Source: DATEJJ01 sp039649115 | GTDB lineage: Bacteria; Actinomycetota; Actinomycetes; Mycobacteriales; Micromonosporaceae | Assembly (NCBI GenBank): GCA_039649115.1 | Contig: JBBWZQ010000250.1 | Span: 1-16,231, forward strand | Reading direction: 5' to 3' | Length of the DNA: 16,231 nucleotides | Shown: piece after piece, positions 7,343 to 13,004 of the stretch | How the letters are laid out: each line of letters begins with the position of its first letter | How positions within the stretch are numbered: the stretch's first letter is position 1 | The notes under the pieces: generated by a model | The model's input: the letters and a program-made list of their open reading frames with translations, nothing else | Told to the model about the DNA's origin: nothing | Database searches by the model: none | Position numbers and translations under genes: made by a program

Positions 7343-8898
7343 GGGCCCTCCGCATCGAAGATCACATTTCCCCGCAGTACCGTGCGGCGGCAGGTCGGCA
7401 GCTCGGGCACGGCGCCGTCGGGCTCCGCGGGCAGCAGCGCCGGCAGGCCGCGGGTGACCGCCGTGACGCCCGACCAGACCGCGAAGGTGGCCGGCACTCC
7501 GGGCGCCAGCACGCCCTCGTCGTCGCGGTGCGCGGCCCGCCAGCCGCCCCGCGTGTGCGCCGCGAAGGCGGCCCGCGACCCCAGCCGCTGCACCGGGTTG
7601 TGATGGGTCATCGCCGCCCGGATGGCGCCCCACGGATCCATCGGCGTCACCGGCGCGTCCGACCCGAACGCCAGCGCGACGCCGACACCGGCCAGCGCGC
7701 CCAGCGGGTTGGCGGCCAGTGCCCGCGCCGGACCCAGGCGCAGCGCGTACATGCCGTCCTCGCCGCCCCACAGCCGGTCGAAGGCGGGCTGCACGCTGGC
7801 CACCACACCGAACTCCACCAACCCGGCGATCAGCGCCTTGTCCAGGATCTCCAGGTGCTCCACCCGGTGCCGGGCGTCCCGGATGCGGGCCAGGCCCAGC
7901 CGGGCGGCGGCCAGCGCGAAGCCGGCCAGTACGGTGGCGATCGCCCGGTCGCCGATCGCGTGGAACCCGCCCTGCAGCCCCGCCTCCGTACAGGCGACGA
8001 GGTGCGTGGCGACCTGGTCCGCGCTCAGGTACCCGTAGCCGCAGGCGCCGCCCGCGTGGTCCGCGTGATCCGCGTACGGCAGGCGCAGGTGCGCCGTCTG
8101 CGAGCCCAGTGCCCCGTCCGCGTACAGGTCGCCACCGGCGCCGACGGCACCCAGCTCCCGTGCCTTGGCCACCGCGCCCAACTCGCCCCAGTACCCGTAC
8201 ACCTCCGGCAGTCCCTGGCCGGACAGCGCCAGCACCGAGCCGAAGTCCGCCTCGCTGGAGGTACCCGGGCCGCCGCACTCGTGCACCGCGGCGATGCCGA
8301 GGCTCGCCGCGTGCCGCAGCGCCGCCCGCTGGGCCGCCTGCCGCCCGACCGCGCCGAGCGAGCCCATCGCGACCTCCCGGACACGGTGGTGCGCGTCGCG
8401 GCGCAGCCAGCCCGACGCGTCCCACCCGGGGACGTCCGGCGGCGCGACCGTCAGCAGCGCACTGGACACCACGGCCGAGTGCACGCTGGCCTGCGCCAGA
8501 TAGACCGCCCGCCCAGCCGCCGCCCGGTCCAGCTCGGCGGGGCTCGGCGGCCGCCGCTCCGGCCAGCCCGACTCGTCCCAGCCGTGCCCGAGCACCACCG
8601 CATCGGCCGGCAATCCCCTCGCGTGCGCGGCCACCCGGTCCAGCACGTCGGTCGCCGAGCGGGTACCCGCCAGATCCAGCCCCAGCAGCACGATGCCGGT
8701 ATCCGTCGTGTGCACGTGGGCGTCCACGAACGCCGGCGTGACCAGGTCGCCGGCCAGGTCGACGACGCGTTCGGCGGCCGGTGCCTCGGCATCGGGGCCG
8801 AGCCAGGCCACCCGCCCGGCACGCACGAGCAGAGCGGTGGCCAGCGGGTCGGCCGGGCTGTGCACGCGGCCGTTGCGGTAAAGGACAACGGGGGTCAT
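7327..8898 (-). CDS. YtcJ-like metal-dependent amidohydrolase
   Basis: 523 residues of the amidohydrolase-3 (YtcJ / N-substituted formamide deformylase-like) group. The N-terminal beta-sandwich part leads into the metal-binding HxH of FVDAHVHTTDTG (His61, His63). Then come AVHECGGPG, DLYADGALGSQTAHLRLPY, GGFHAIGDRAI, RHRVEHLEIL and the catalytic aspartate in AFGSDAPVTPMDP, so the expected metal ligands and catalytic residues are present. Substrate cannot be read from the sequence; YtcJ-type enzymes cleave amides, formamides or cyclic amides. The ATG start (8896-8898) lies 5 nt after kdd with a weak ribosome site, and its end overlaps kamD by 16 bp. It is thus embedded in the lysine operon, at a place where kce might be expected. 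From memory, a similar amidohydrolase is often found near lnt-ppm1-fxsA in actinomycetes, so it may instead be an older resident of this locus. Confidence 0.85.
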   Translation of the reverse strand: MTPVVLYRNGRVHSPADPLATALLVRAGRVAWLGPDAEAPAAERVVDLAGDLVTPAFVDAHVHTTDTGIVLLGLDLAGTRSATDVLDRVAAHARGLPADAVVLGHGWDESGWPERRPPSPAELDRAAAGRAVYLAQASVHSAVVSSALLTVAPPDVPGWDASGWLRRDAHHRVREVAMGSLGAVGRQAAQRAALRHAASLGIAAVHECGGPGTSSEADFGSVLALSGQGLPEVYGYWGELGAVAKARELGAVGAGGDLYADGALGSQTAHLRLPYADHADHAGGACGYGYLSADQVATHLVACTEAGLQGGFHAIGDRAIATVLAGFALAAARLGLARIRDARHRVEHLEILDKALIAGLVEFGVVASVQPAFDRLWGGEDGMYALRLGPARALAANPLGALAGVGVALAFGSDAPVTPMDPWGAIRAAMTHHNPVQRLGSRAAFAAHTRGGWRAAHRDDEGVLAPGVPATFAVWSGVTAVTRGLPALLPAEPDGAVPELPTCRRTVLRGNVIFDAEGPWPES

Positions 8899-8903
8899 GG
8901 CGC

Positions 8904-9920
8904 CTAGTCTTGCAGCCGCGCCCGGAACAGCTCCCGCACGCCAGGCTCGCTGCGCAGCAGGTCCAGCGCGTACTCGGCGTGCCCCGGCAGGTACCCGTTG
9001 CCGATCAGCATCGTCACGTCGGCGGCCAGCCCCTCCGCCCCCAGCGCCGCGGCCGGGAAGCTGGTCGCCATGCTGAAGAAGACCACGGTGCCGCCGCCGG
9101 CGGTGGCCAGGATCGCGCCGTGCTCGCAGCCCGGCACGTCCACGCAGACCACCGTCACGTCCACCGGGGTGCCCACCGCCCCGGCCAGCGCGACCGGGTC
9201 GCGGGCGTCCGCGACGACCACCCGGTCGGCCAGCCCGGCGGCGCGCAGCCGCCGCTCCTCGCCCACGGTCGGCACCACGCCGACGGTGACCGCGGCACCG
9301 GCCCGGCGCGCGGCGGCCAGCGACAGCGAGCCGCTCTTGCCGGCGCCGCCGAGCACCGCGACCGTCCCCTGTGGATAGTTGCGGACCACCCGCGCGGTCA
9401 GCGCGGGTGCCCCGCAGACATCCAGCACCGCCAGGGCCAGCTCCGGGTCGAGGTCGGCCGGCAGCACCGCGGCGACCGAGCGCGCGAACAGGATCGCGTG
9501 GCCGGCGCACGGCACCTGCTCGCCCAGGCCGTCCCAGCGCGCCAGGCCGTCCCGGATGGCCAGCGGGGTCAGCGTCAGGGACACCAGCGTCGCCACCCGG
9601 TCCCCCGGCTTGAGCCCGAGCGGCGAATCCGGGCCGACCTCGTCGACGGTGCCGATCAGCATGCCGCCGGAGCCGGTGACCGGGTTGTGCATCTTGCCGC
9701 GGGTGGCGATGATCTCCGCCACCTCGGCCCGCACCGCGCCGCCGTCGCCGCCGTGCCTGGTGATGAGCTGCCGGAAGCTCGCCGCGTCCAGGTTGAGCCG
9801 CTCGACCTCGATGCGCACCTCGTCCGCGCCGATCTCGGGGCGGGTGGAAAGCCGCCACGCCGCCTGCGGCAGGGCGCCCGGCGGCTCGACCACTCGATGC
9901 CGACCGATCGGAGAAGTCAT
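8904..9920 (-). CDS. kdd: L-erythro-3,5-diaminohexanoate dehydrogenase
   Basis: 338 residues. Kdd oxidatively deaminates 3,5-diaminohexanoate to 5-amino-3-oxohexanoate with NAD(P). It has an N-terminal GroES-like region, with LNLDAASFRQL near residue 43 and MHNPVTGSGGMLIG near residue 77, then a Rossmann fold opening with VAVLGGAGKSGSLSLAAA (187-204). MHNPVTGSGG and the GGAGKSG loop are Kdd-like and unlike zinc alcohol dehydrogenases; no zinc-binding cysteine/histidine set is seen. The ATG at 9918-9920 is preferred because GGCGAGG lies 7 nt upstream. A TTG six codons earlier (9938) would use no ribosome site. It is the first gene of the minus-strand operon and divergent from kamA. The stop is TAG. 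Confidence 0.9.
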   Translation of the reverse strand: MTSPIGRHRVVEPPGALPQAAWRLSTRPEIGADEVRIEVERLNLDAASFRQLITRHGGDGGAVRAEVAEIIATRGKMHNPVTGSGGMLIGTVDEVGPDSPLGLKPGDRVATLVSLTLTPLAIRDGLARWDGLGEQVPCAGHAILFARSVAAVLPADLDPELALAVLDVCGAPALTARVVRNYPQGTVAVLGGAGKSGSLSLAAARRAGAAVTVGVVPTVGEERRLRAAGLADRVVVADARDPVALAGAVGTPVDVTVVCVDVPGCEHGAILATAGGGTVVFFSMATSFPAAALGAEGLAADVTMLIGNGYLPGHAEYALDLLRSEPGVRELFRARLQD

Positions 9921-9949
9921 CGGAATCCTCGCCTTCAACAGGAAGACCT

Positions 9950-9978
9950 ATGGCAGCCTAGTGCGAATGCGATAGATT
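9950..9978 (+). promoter_or_regulatory. Predicted leaderless promoter of kamA
   Basis: ATGGCA (-35, 9950-9955, four of six consensus bases) and TAGATT (-10, 9973-9978) are 17 nt apart. The -10 ends 7 nt before the kamA ATG at 9986 and there is no Shine-Dalgarno sequence, so transcription probably starts at or next to the A of the start codon. The element lies back to back with, and almost entirely within, the kdd promoter. Confidence 0.5.
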
Positions 9979-9983
9979 CTCCA
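9955..9983 (-). promoter_or_regulatory. Predicted promoter of the kdd operon
   Basis: On the minus strand TGGAGA (-35, 9978-9983, four of six consensus bases) and TAGGCT (-10, 9955-9960) are 17 nt apart. Transcription would begin near 9948, giving a leader of about 28 nt that carries the GGCGAGG ribosome site of kdd. The -35 overlaps the kamA -10, and the -10 overlaps the kamA -35. Confidence 0.5.
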
Positions 9984-9985
9984 GC

Positions 9986-11326
9986 ATGCAGCCGTACGAG
10001 TACCGTCGCCGCCCGCTGGTCGAACCGGACTGGACCCGCTTCCCCGGCTGGCGCGCCGTGACCCGCGACGAGTGGGAGTCGGCGCAGTGGCAGCGGGCAC
10101 ACTGCGTGAAGAACGTCACCCAGCTGCGCGCCCTGCTCGGCGGCCTCGTCGACGAGCGCTTCTACGCCGACCTGGTCGCCGACCAGCGGGCCACCGCGAC
10201 CATGTCCATGCTCGTACCGCCGCAGATGCTCAACACCATGGTGCCCGCCGCGCCACCCGACACCGACACTCTGTACGCCGACCCGGTGCGCCGGTACATG
10301 ATCCCGGTGGCCTCCGACCGGCACCCGGACTGGCCCAGCCACCCCTACGCCAGCCGCGACTCGCTGCACGAGCACGACATGTGGGTGGCCGAAGGGCTCA
10401 CCCACCGGTACCCGACGAAGGTGCTGGCCGAACTGCTGTCCACCTGCCCGCAGTACTGCGGCCACTGCACCCGGATGGACCTCGTCGGCAACTCGACCCC
10501 GGCCGTGGACAAGCTCAAGCTCAGCCTCAGACCCACCGACCGGTACGACGGAATGATCCACTATCTGGAGACGCACCCCGGCGTGCGCGACGTCGTGGTC
10601 TCCGGCGGCGACGTCGCCAACGTGCCGTGGAAGAACCTCGAGTCCTTCCTCATCCGGCTGCTGGCCATCGAGACCATCCGCGACATCCGGCTGGCCACCA
10701 AGGCCCTCGCCGGGCTGCCCCAGCACTGGCTGTCATCCCCCGTCGTGGCGGGCCTGGAGCGGGTGGCGCGCACCGCCGCCCGGCGCGGCGTCAACCTCGC
10801 CATCCACACCCACGTCAACCACGCCAATTCCCTGACGCCGCTGGTGGCCAGGGCCGCGCAGACCGCGCTGGACGTGGGCGTGCGCGACGTGCGCAACCAG
10901 GGGGTACTGCTGCGTGGCGTCAACGCCGGCAGCGCCGAGCTGCTCGACCTGTGTTTCGCGCTGCAGGGTGAGGCCGGCATCCTGCCGTACTACTTCTACA
11001 TGTGCGACATGATCCCCGGCGCCGAACACTGGCGGGTGTCCGTGGCGCAGGCGCAGGAACTGCAGCACGACATCATGGGGTACCTGCCCGGGTACGCCAC
11101 GCCGCGCATCGTGTGCGACGTCCCGTTCGTTGGCAAGCGCTGGGTGCACATGGTGACCGAGTACGACCGCGAGCACGGCGTCTCGTACTGGACGAAGAAC
11201 TACCGCACCTCCATCGAGCGGCACGACGAGCAGGCGCTGGCCAGGCGCCACCCGTACTACGACCCGATCGACACGCTGCCCGAGTCGGGCCGCGCCTGGT
11301 GGCGCAAGGAACTCACCCGCGCCTGA
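9986..11326 (+). CDS. kamA: Lysine 2,3-aminomutase (radical SAM, PLP)
   Basis: 446 residues (clostridial KamA is about 416). It converts L-lysine to L-beta-lysine with a [4Fe-4S] cluster, S-adenosylmethionine and PLP. The N-terminal FPGWRAVTRDEWESAQWQ (19-36) is typical of the family. The radical-SAM cysteines are Cys154, Cys158 and Cys161 in CPQYCGHCTR, preceded by GLTHRYPTKVL. SGGD (206-209) follows. Asp341 (CDMIPG) and Asp378 (IVCDVP) are 37 residues apart, as are the two lysine-side-chain-binding aspartates Asp293 and Asp330 of the Clostridium subterminale enzyme, so lysine is the likely substrate. The PLP lysine is probably Lys384 in VPFVGK, where the usual glycine-rich PGGGGK loop is replaced and one residue shorter. 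It is monocistronic, divergent from kdd, and ends just before a strong hairpin. A role making beta-lysine for an antibiotic is the alternative, but the neighbours favour catabolism. Confidence 0.92.
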   Translation: MQPYEYRRRPLVEPDWTRFPGWRAVTRDEWESAQWQRAHCVKNVTQLRALLGGLVDERFYADLVADQRATATMSMLVPPQMLNTMVPAAPPDTDTLYADPVRRYMIPVASDRHPDWPSHPYASRDSLHEHDMWVAEGLTHRYPTKVLAELLSTCPQYCGHCTRMDLVGNSTPAVDKLKLSLRPTDRYDGMIHYLETHPGVRDVVVSGGDVANVPWKNLESFLIRLLAIETIRDIRLATKALAGLPQHWLSSPVVAGLERVARTAARRGVNLAIHTHVNHANSLTPLVARAAQTALDVGVRDVRNQGVLLRGVNAGSAELLDLCFALQGEAGILPYYFYMCDMIPGAEHWRVSVAQAQELQHDIMGYLPGYATPRIVCDVPFVGKRWVHMVTEYDREHGVSYWTKNYRTSIERHDEQALARRHPYYDPIDTLPESGRAWWRKELTRA

Positions 11327-11334
11327 CGCAGGCA

Positions 11335-11370
11335 AGAGCCGGCCGGGGCAACCGTGCCCCGGCCGGCTCT
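11335..11370. terminator. Strong bidirectional hairpin between kamA and csbD
   Basis: A perfect 15-bp GC-rich stem (11335-11349 with 11356-11370) closes a 6-nt loop (AACCGT). It begins 8 nt after the kamA stop and ends 11 nt before the end of the convergent csbD gene. There is no T-run, as is common for actinomycete terminators, so it probably serves both strands. Confidence 0.85.
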
Positions 11371-11381
11371 GAACAAGGGGG

Positions 11382-11579
11382 TCAGTCGCCGCGCATCGCG
11401 TCACGCGCGTCGCGGGCCGCGTCCTTCATGTGCTCCCCCGCCTGCTTCACGCCGCCGGACGTCCGGTCCCGCGTGCCCTCGGCTTCCAGTTGCTCGTCGT
11501 CGGTCTTGTCGCCGACCCACTGCTTGGCCTTGCCCTTGGCCTGCTCGGCCTCGTTCGACGCCTTGTCGGTGTACCCCAT
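11382..11579 (-). CDS. CsbD family stress-response protein
   Basis: 65-residue, highly charged and hydrophilic protein (GYTDKASNEAEQAKGKAKQ and following) with the KGKAKQWVGDKTDDEQLEAEG stretch of CsbD proteins. The family is induced by general stress (SigB regulon in Bacillus); its biochemical role is unknown. There is no signal peptide or membrane segment. The ATG (11577-11579) has a near-perfect AAGGAGG ribosome site with 5-nt spacing. It is a single gene, convergent with kamA. A 15-nt inverted repeat at 11605-11619 lies about 26 nt upstream of its start. I found no clear stress sigma-factor promoter by eye. Confidence 0.88.
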   Translation of the reverse strand: MGYTDKASNEAEQAKGKAKQWVGDKTDDEQLEAEGTRDRTSGGVKQAGEHMKDAARDARDAMRGD

Positions 11580-11604
11580 GAGGTCCTCCTTCAGTCCGTC
11601 TCCT

Positions 11605-11619
11605 CATGGGTGCCCCATG
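11605..11619. repeat. Short inverted repeat in the csbD leader
   Basis: CATGGG and CCCATG flank a 3-nt spacer, giving a perfect 6-bp dyad. It sits about 26 nt upstream of the csbD start codon, so it could be an operator or a small leader hairpin. It is short enough to be chance. Confidence 0.35.
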
Positions 11620-11795
11620 ACCTCCACCCGGAAACCGGCAGCACACTCCGTAAGCCGTCCTAGGACGCTAGGCTGCACCTCTCCGCCAGCGGCGCAGCAC
11701 GCGACGTCTTGGAACGCCTTCCTGGCCGGTATGGCCTTCCAAGATTGCCGTGGGTCGGACCCCGCGAGGCGGGGGGTTGGGGCGAGGATGGGAGG

Positions 11796-12413
11796 GTGGT
11801 GGGAGGGGTTGTGCTGGTGCGTCATGGCCAGACCGAGTGGAGTGCGGGCGGCCGGCATACGTCGTTTACCGACCTGCCGCTGACCCCGGAGGGCGAGCGG
11901 CAAGCCACGGCGCTCGGCAAGGCCGTGGCGGGACGCCGGTTCGCGGCGGTTTTCTGCAGCCCCCGGCGGCGGGCGCGGGAGACCGCAGCCCTGGCCGGGC
12001 TCACCGTCACCGCGATCGACGAGGACCTCGCGGAGTGGAACTACGGCGAGTACGAGGGCCTGACCACTCCGGAGATCCATCGCGACCGGCCGGACTGGAG
12101 CCTGTGGCGCGACGGTTGCCCGGGCGGCGAGTCCCCCGAGCAGGTCGGTGCGCGGCTGGACCGCGTGCTCGCGCGGGCGTCCGCCGCGCTGGCCAGCGGC
12201 GGTGACCGCGCCGGTGGCGACCGCGGAGATGGTGGCATCGGCGACGTGGCACTCGTCGCGCACGGCCACAGCCTGCGCGTCGCCGCGGCACGCTGGGTCG
12301 CCCTGCCGCCCTCAGCGGGTGGGCTGCTGGCGCTGTCCACCGCCACCGTGTCGGTCCTCGGGTACGAGCACCGGCGCCCGGTCATCGACTGCTGGAACGC
12401 GCCGGTCGCCTGA
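11796..12413 (+). CDS. Histidine phosphatase family protein (phosphoglycerate-mutase-like)
   Basis: 205 residues from the chosen GTG. Members transfer phosphate through a histidine; this branch includes acid phosphatases and cofactor-dependent mutase-like enzymes, and the substrate cannot be told. Key residues are the RHG motif with catalytic His10 (VVLVRHGQTEW), the second-arginine region FCSPRRRARET (53-63), Glu80 in LAEWNYGEYEG, and His156 in VAHGHSLR. A Gly/Asp-rich insert (about 134-150) precedes the last motif. The start is uncertain: a purine-rich GGCGAGGATGGGAGG stretch precedes tandem GTG codons at 11796 and 11799. An in-frame TTG at 11709 would add 29 residues without family similarity. 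The small size fits actinomycete phosphatases of this family rather than glycolytic Gpm. Confidence 0.85.
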   Translation: MVGGVVLVRHGQTEWSAGGRHTSFTDLPLTPEGERQATALGKAVAGRRFAAVFCSPRRRARETAALAGLTVTAIDEDLAEWNYGEYEGLTTPEIHRDRPDWSLWRDGCPGGESPEQVGARLDRVLARASAALASGGDRAGGDRGDGGIGDVALVAHGHSLRVAAARWVALPPSAGGLLALSTATVSVLGYEHRRPVIDCWNAPVA

Positions 12414-12418
12414 CCGGC

Positions 12419-12458
12419 ACGAGCCGCTACGCCGCAACGTGCGGCGGGCGGCTCTCGT
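12419..12458. terminator. Interrupted hairpin between convergent phosphatase and lrp genes
   Basis: Three stacked stems pair in order: ACGAG (12419-12423) with CTCGT (12454-12458), CCGC (12424-12427) with GCGG (12448-12451), and GCCGCA (12431-12436) with TGCGGC (12440-12445), with small bulges and a 3-nt loop. It starts 6 nt after the phosphatase stop and overlaps the last codons of lrp. It is probably a terminator for the plus-strand gene and possibly for both. Confidence 0.5.
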
Positions 12459-12873
12459 AGGGCGTGGACAGCACGACGGTCGTCCGCGTCGTCACGTTGG
12501 CGGAGGTACGGATCTCCTGCAGCAGCCGCTCCAGGTCGCTGGGGCTGCGCACCCGTACGAGCAGGAGGTAGAAGTCCTCCCCCGCCACCGAGTAGCACGA
12601 CTCGACCTCGGGCAGCCCGGCCAGCCGCTGCGGCGCGTCGTCGGGGGCCGCCGAGTCCATCGGCCGGATCGCGACGAACGCGGTCAGCGGCAGGCCGATC
12701 GCCTCGTGGTCCACCCGCGCCGCGTACCCCTTGATCACGCCGCGCTGCTCCAGCCGGCGTACCCGCTGGTGCGCCGCGGACACCGACAGGCCCACCTTGT
12801 CCGCGAGATCGGTGTAGGACAGCCGGCCATCGGCGGCGAGCGCGGCGACGATCGCGCGATCGGTCTCTTCCAC
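12427..12873 (-). CDS. Lrp/AsnC family transcriptional regulator
   Basis: 148 residues from a GTG at 12871-12873, the normal AsnC/Lrp length. An N-terminal helix-turn-helix (EETDRAIVAALAADGRLSY, then LADKVGLSVSAAHQRVRRLE, up to about residue 50) is followed by the RAM ligand-binding beta-alpha domain (about 62-140), with EVESCYSVAGEDFYLLLVRV as the usual core. Such proteins bind amino acids and form octamers that wrap DNA. There is no Shine-Dalgarno sequence, but TACCTT lies 7 nt before the GTG, so the mRNA is probably leaderless. A TTG further upstream (12966) would add 31 unrelated Arg/Ala-rich residues and was rejected. A 33-bp dyad lies about 70 bp upstream. Control of the nearby lysine genes is plausible but only inferred from proximity and family. 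Confidence 0.9.
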   Translation of the reverse strand: MEETDRAIVAALAADGRLSYTDLADKVGLSVSAAHQRVRRLEQRGVIKGYAARVDHEAIGLPLTAFVAIRPMDSAAPDDAPQRLAGLPEVESCYSVAGEDFYLLLVRVRSPSDLERLLQEIRTSANVTTRTTVVLSTPYESRPPHVAA

Positions 12874-12880
12874 GTGATGA

Positions 12881-12886
12881 AAGGTA
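12881..12886 (-). promoter_or_regulatory. Predicted -10 element of leaderless lrp
   Basis: TACCTT on the minus strand fits TANNNT and ends 7 nt before the GTG start at 12873. No ribosome site lies between them. No convincing -35 hexamer was found at the expected spacing, which may mean an activated or autoregulated promoter. Confidence 0.4.
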
Positions 12887-12937
12887 GCGCGACCGCGGGC
12901 CGCACGGTGCGCCCCACGACGGCAGCCAGCTGTACTT

Positions 12938-12988
12938 CGCGGTACCGTCCAGGTTGAACAGAACAATGTGGACGGTCAGGCCACCGCG
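12938..12988. repeat. Nested inverted repeat between acyl-CoA dehydrogenase and lrp genes
   Basis: The inner dyad is perfect: ACCGTCCA (12944-12951) and TGGACGGT (12969-12976), centred on position 12960, with partly symmetric sequence between them (12 of 16 base pairs match over the 33-bp element). An outer pair, CGCGGT (12938-12943) and ACCGCG (12983-12988), extends it with a 6-nt bulge on one side. It lies about 70 bp upstream of the lrp start and 17 bp after the acyl-CoA dehydrogenase stop. It could be an Lrp autoregulatory operator, a terminator hairpin for the upstream operon, or both. Confidence 0.6.
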
Positions 12989-13004
12989 GTCGCGTCAATG
13001 ATCC

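Noticed and set aside
6829..8907. Long plus-strand open frame (692 codons) opposite kamD and the amidohydrolase
   Set aside because: Arg/Pro/Ala-rich shadow of two recognisable enzymes.
9921..9938. TTG start for kdd six codons upstream of the chosen ATG
   Set aside because: It would place the good GGCGAGG ribosome site inside the coding region and has none of its own.
11711..11747. Inverted repeat CTTGGAA/TTCCAAG with an inner GGCC/GGCC pair upstream of the phosphatase
   Set aside because: Arms of 7 and 4 bp with asymmetric loops, and not placed like a terminator or clear operator.
11709..11795. TTG start adding 29 residues to the histidine phosphatase
   Set aside because: Family proteins begin a few residues before the RHG motif, and the purine-rich ribosome site lies just before the GTG at 11796.
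12874..12966. TTG start adding 31 residues to the Lrp regulator
   Set aside because: The extension is Arg/Ala-rich, precedes the normal family N-terminus, and would run through the dyad and the -10 element.
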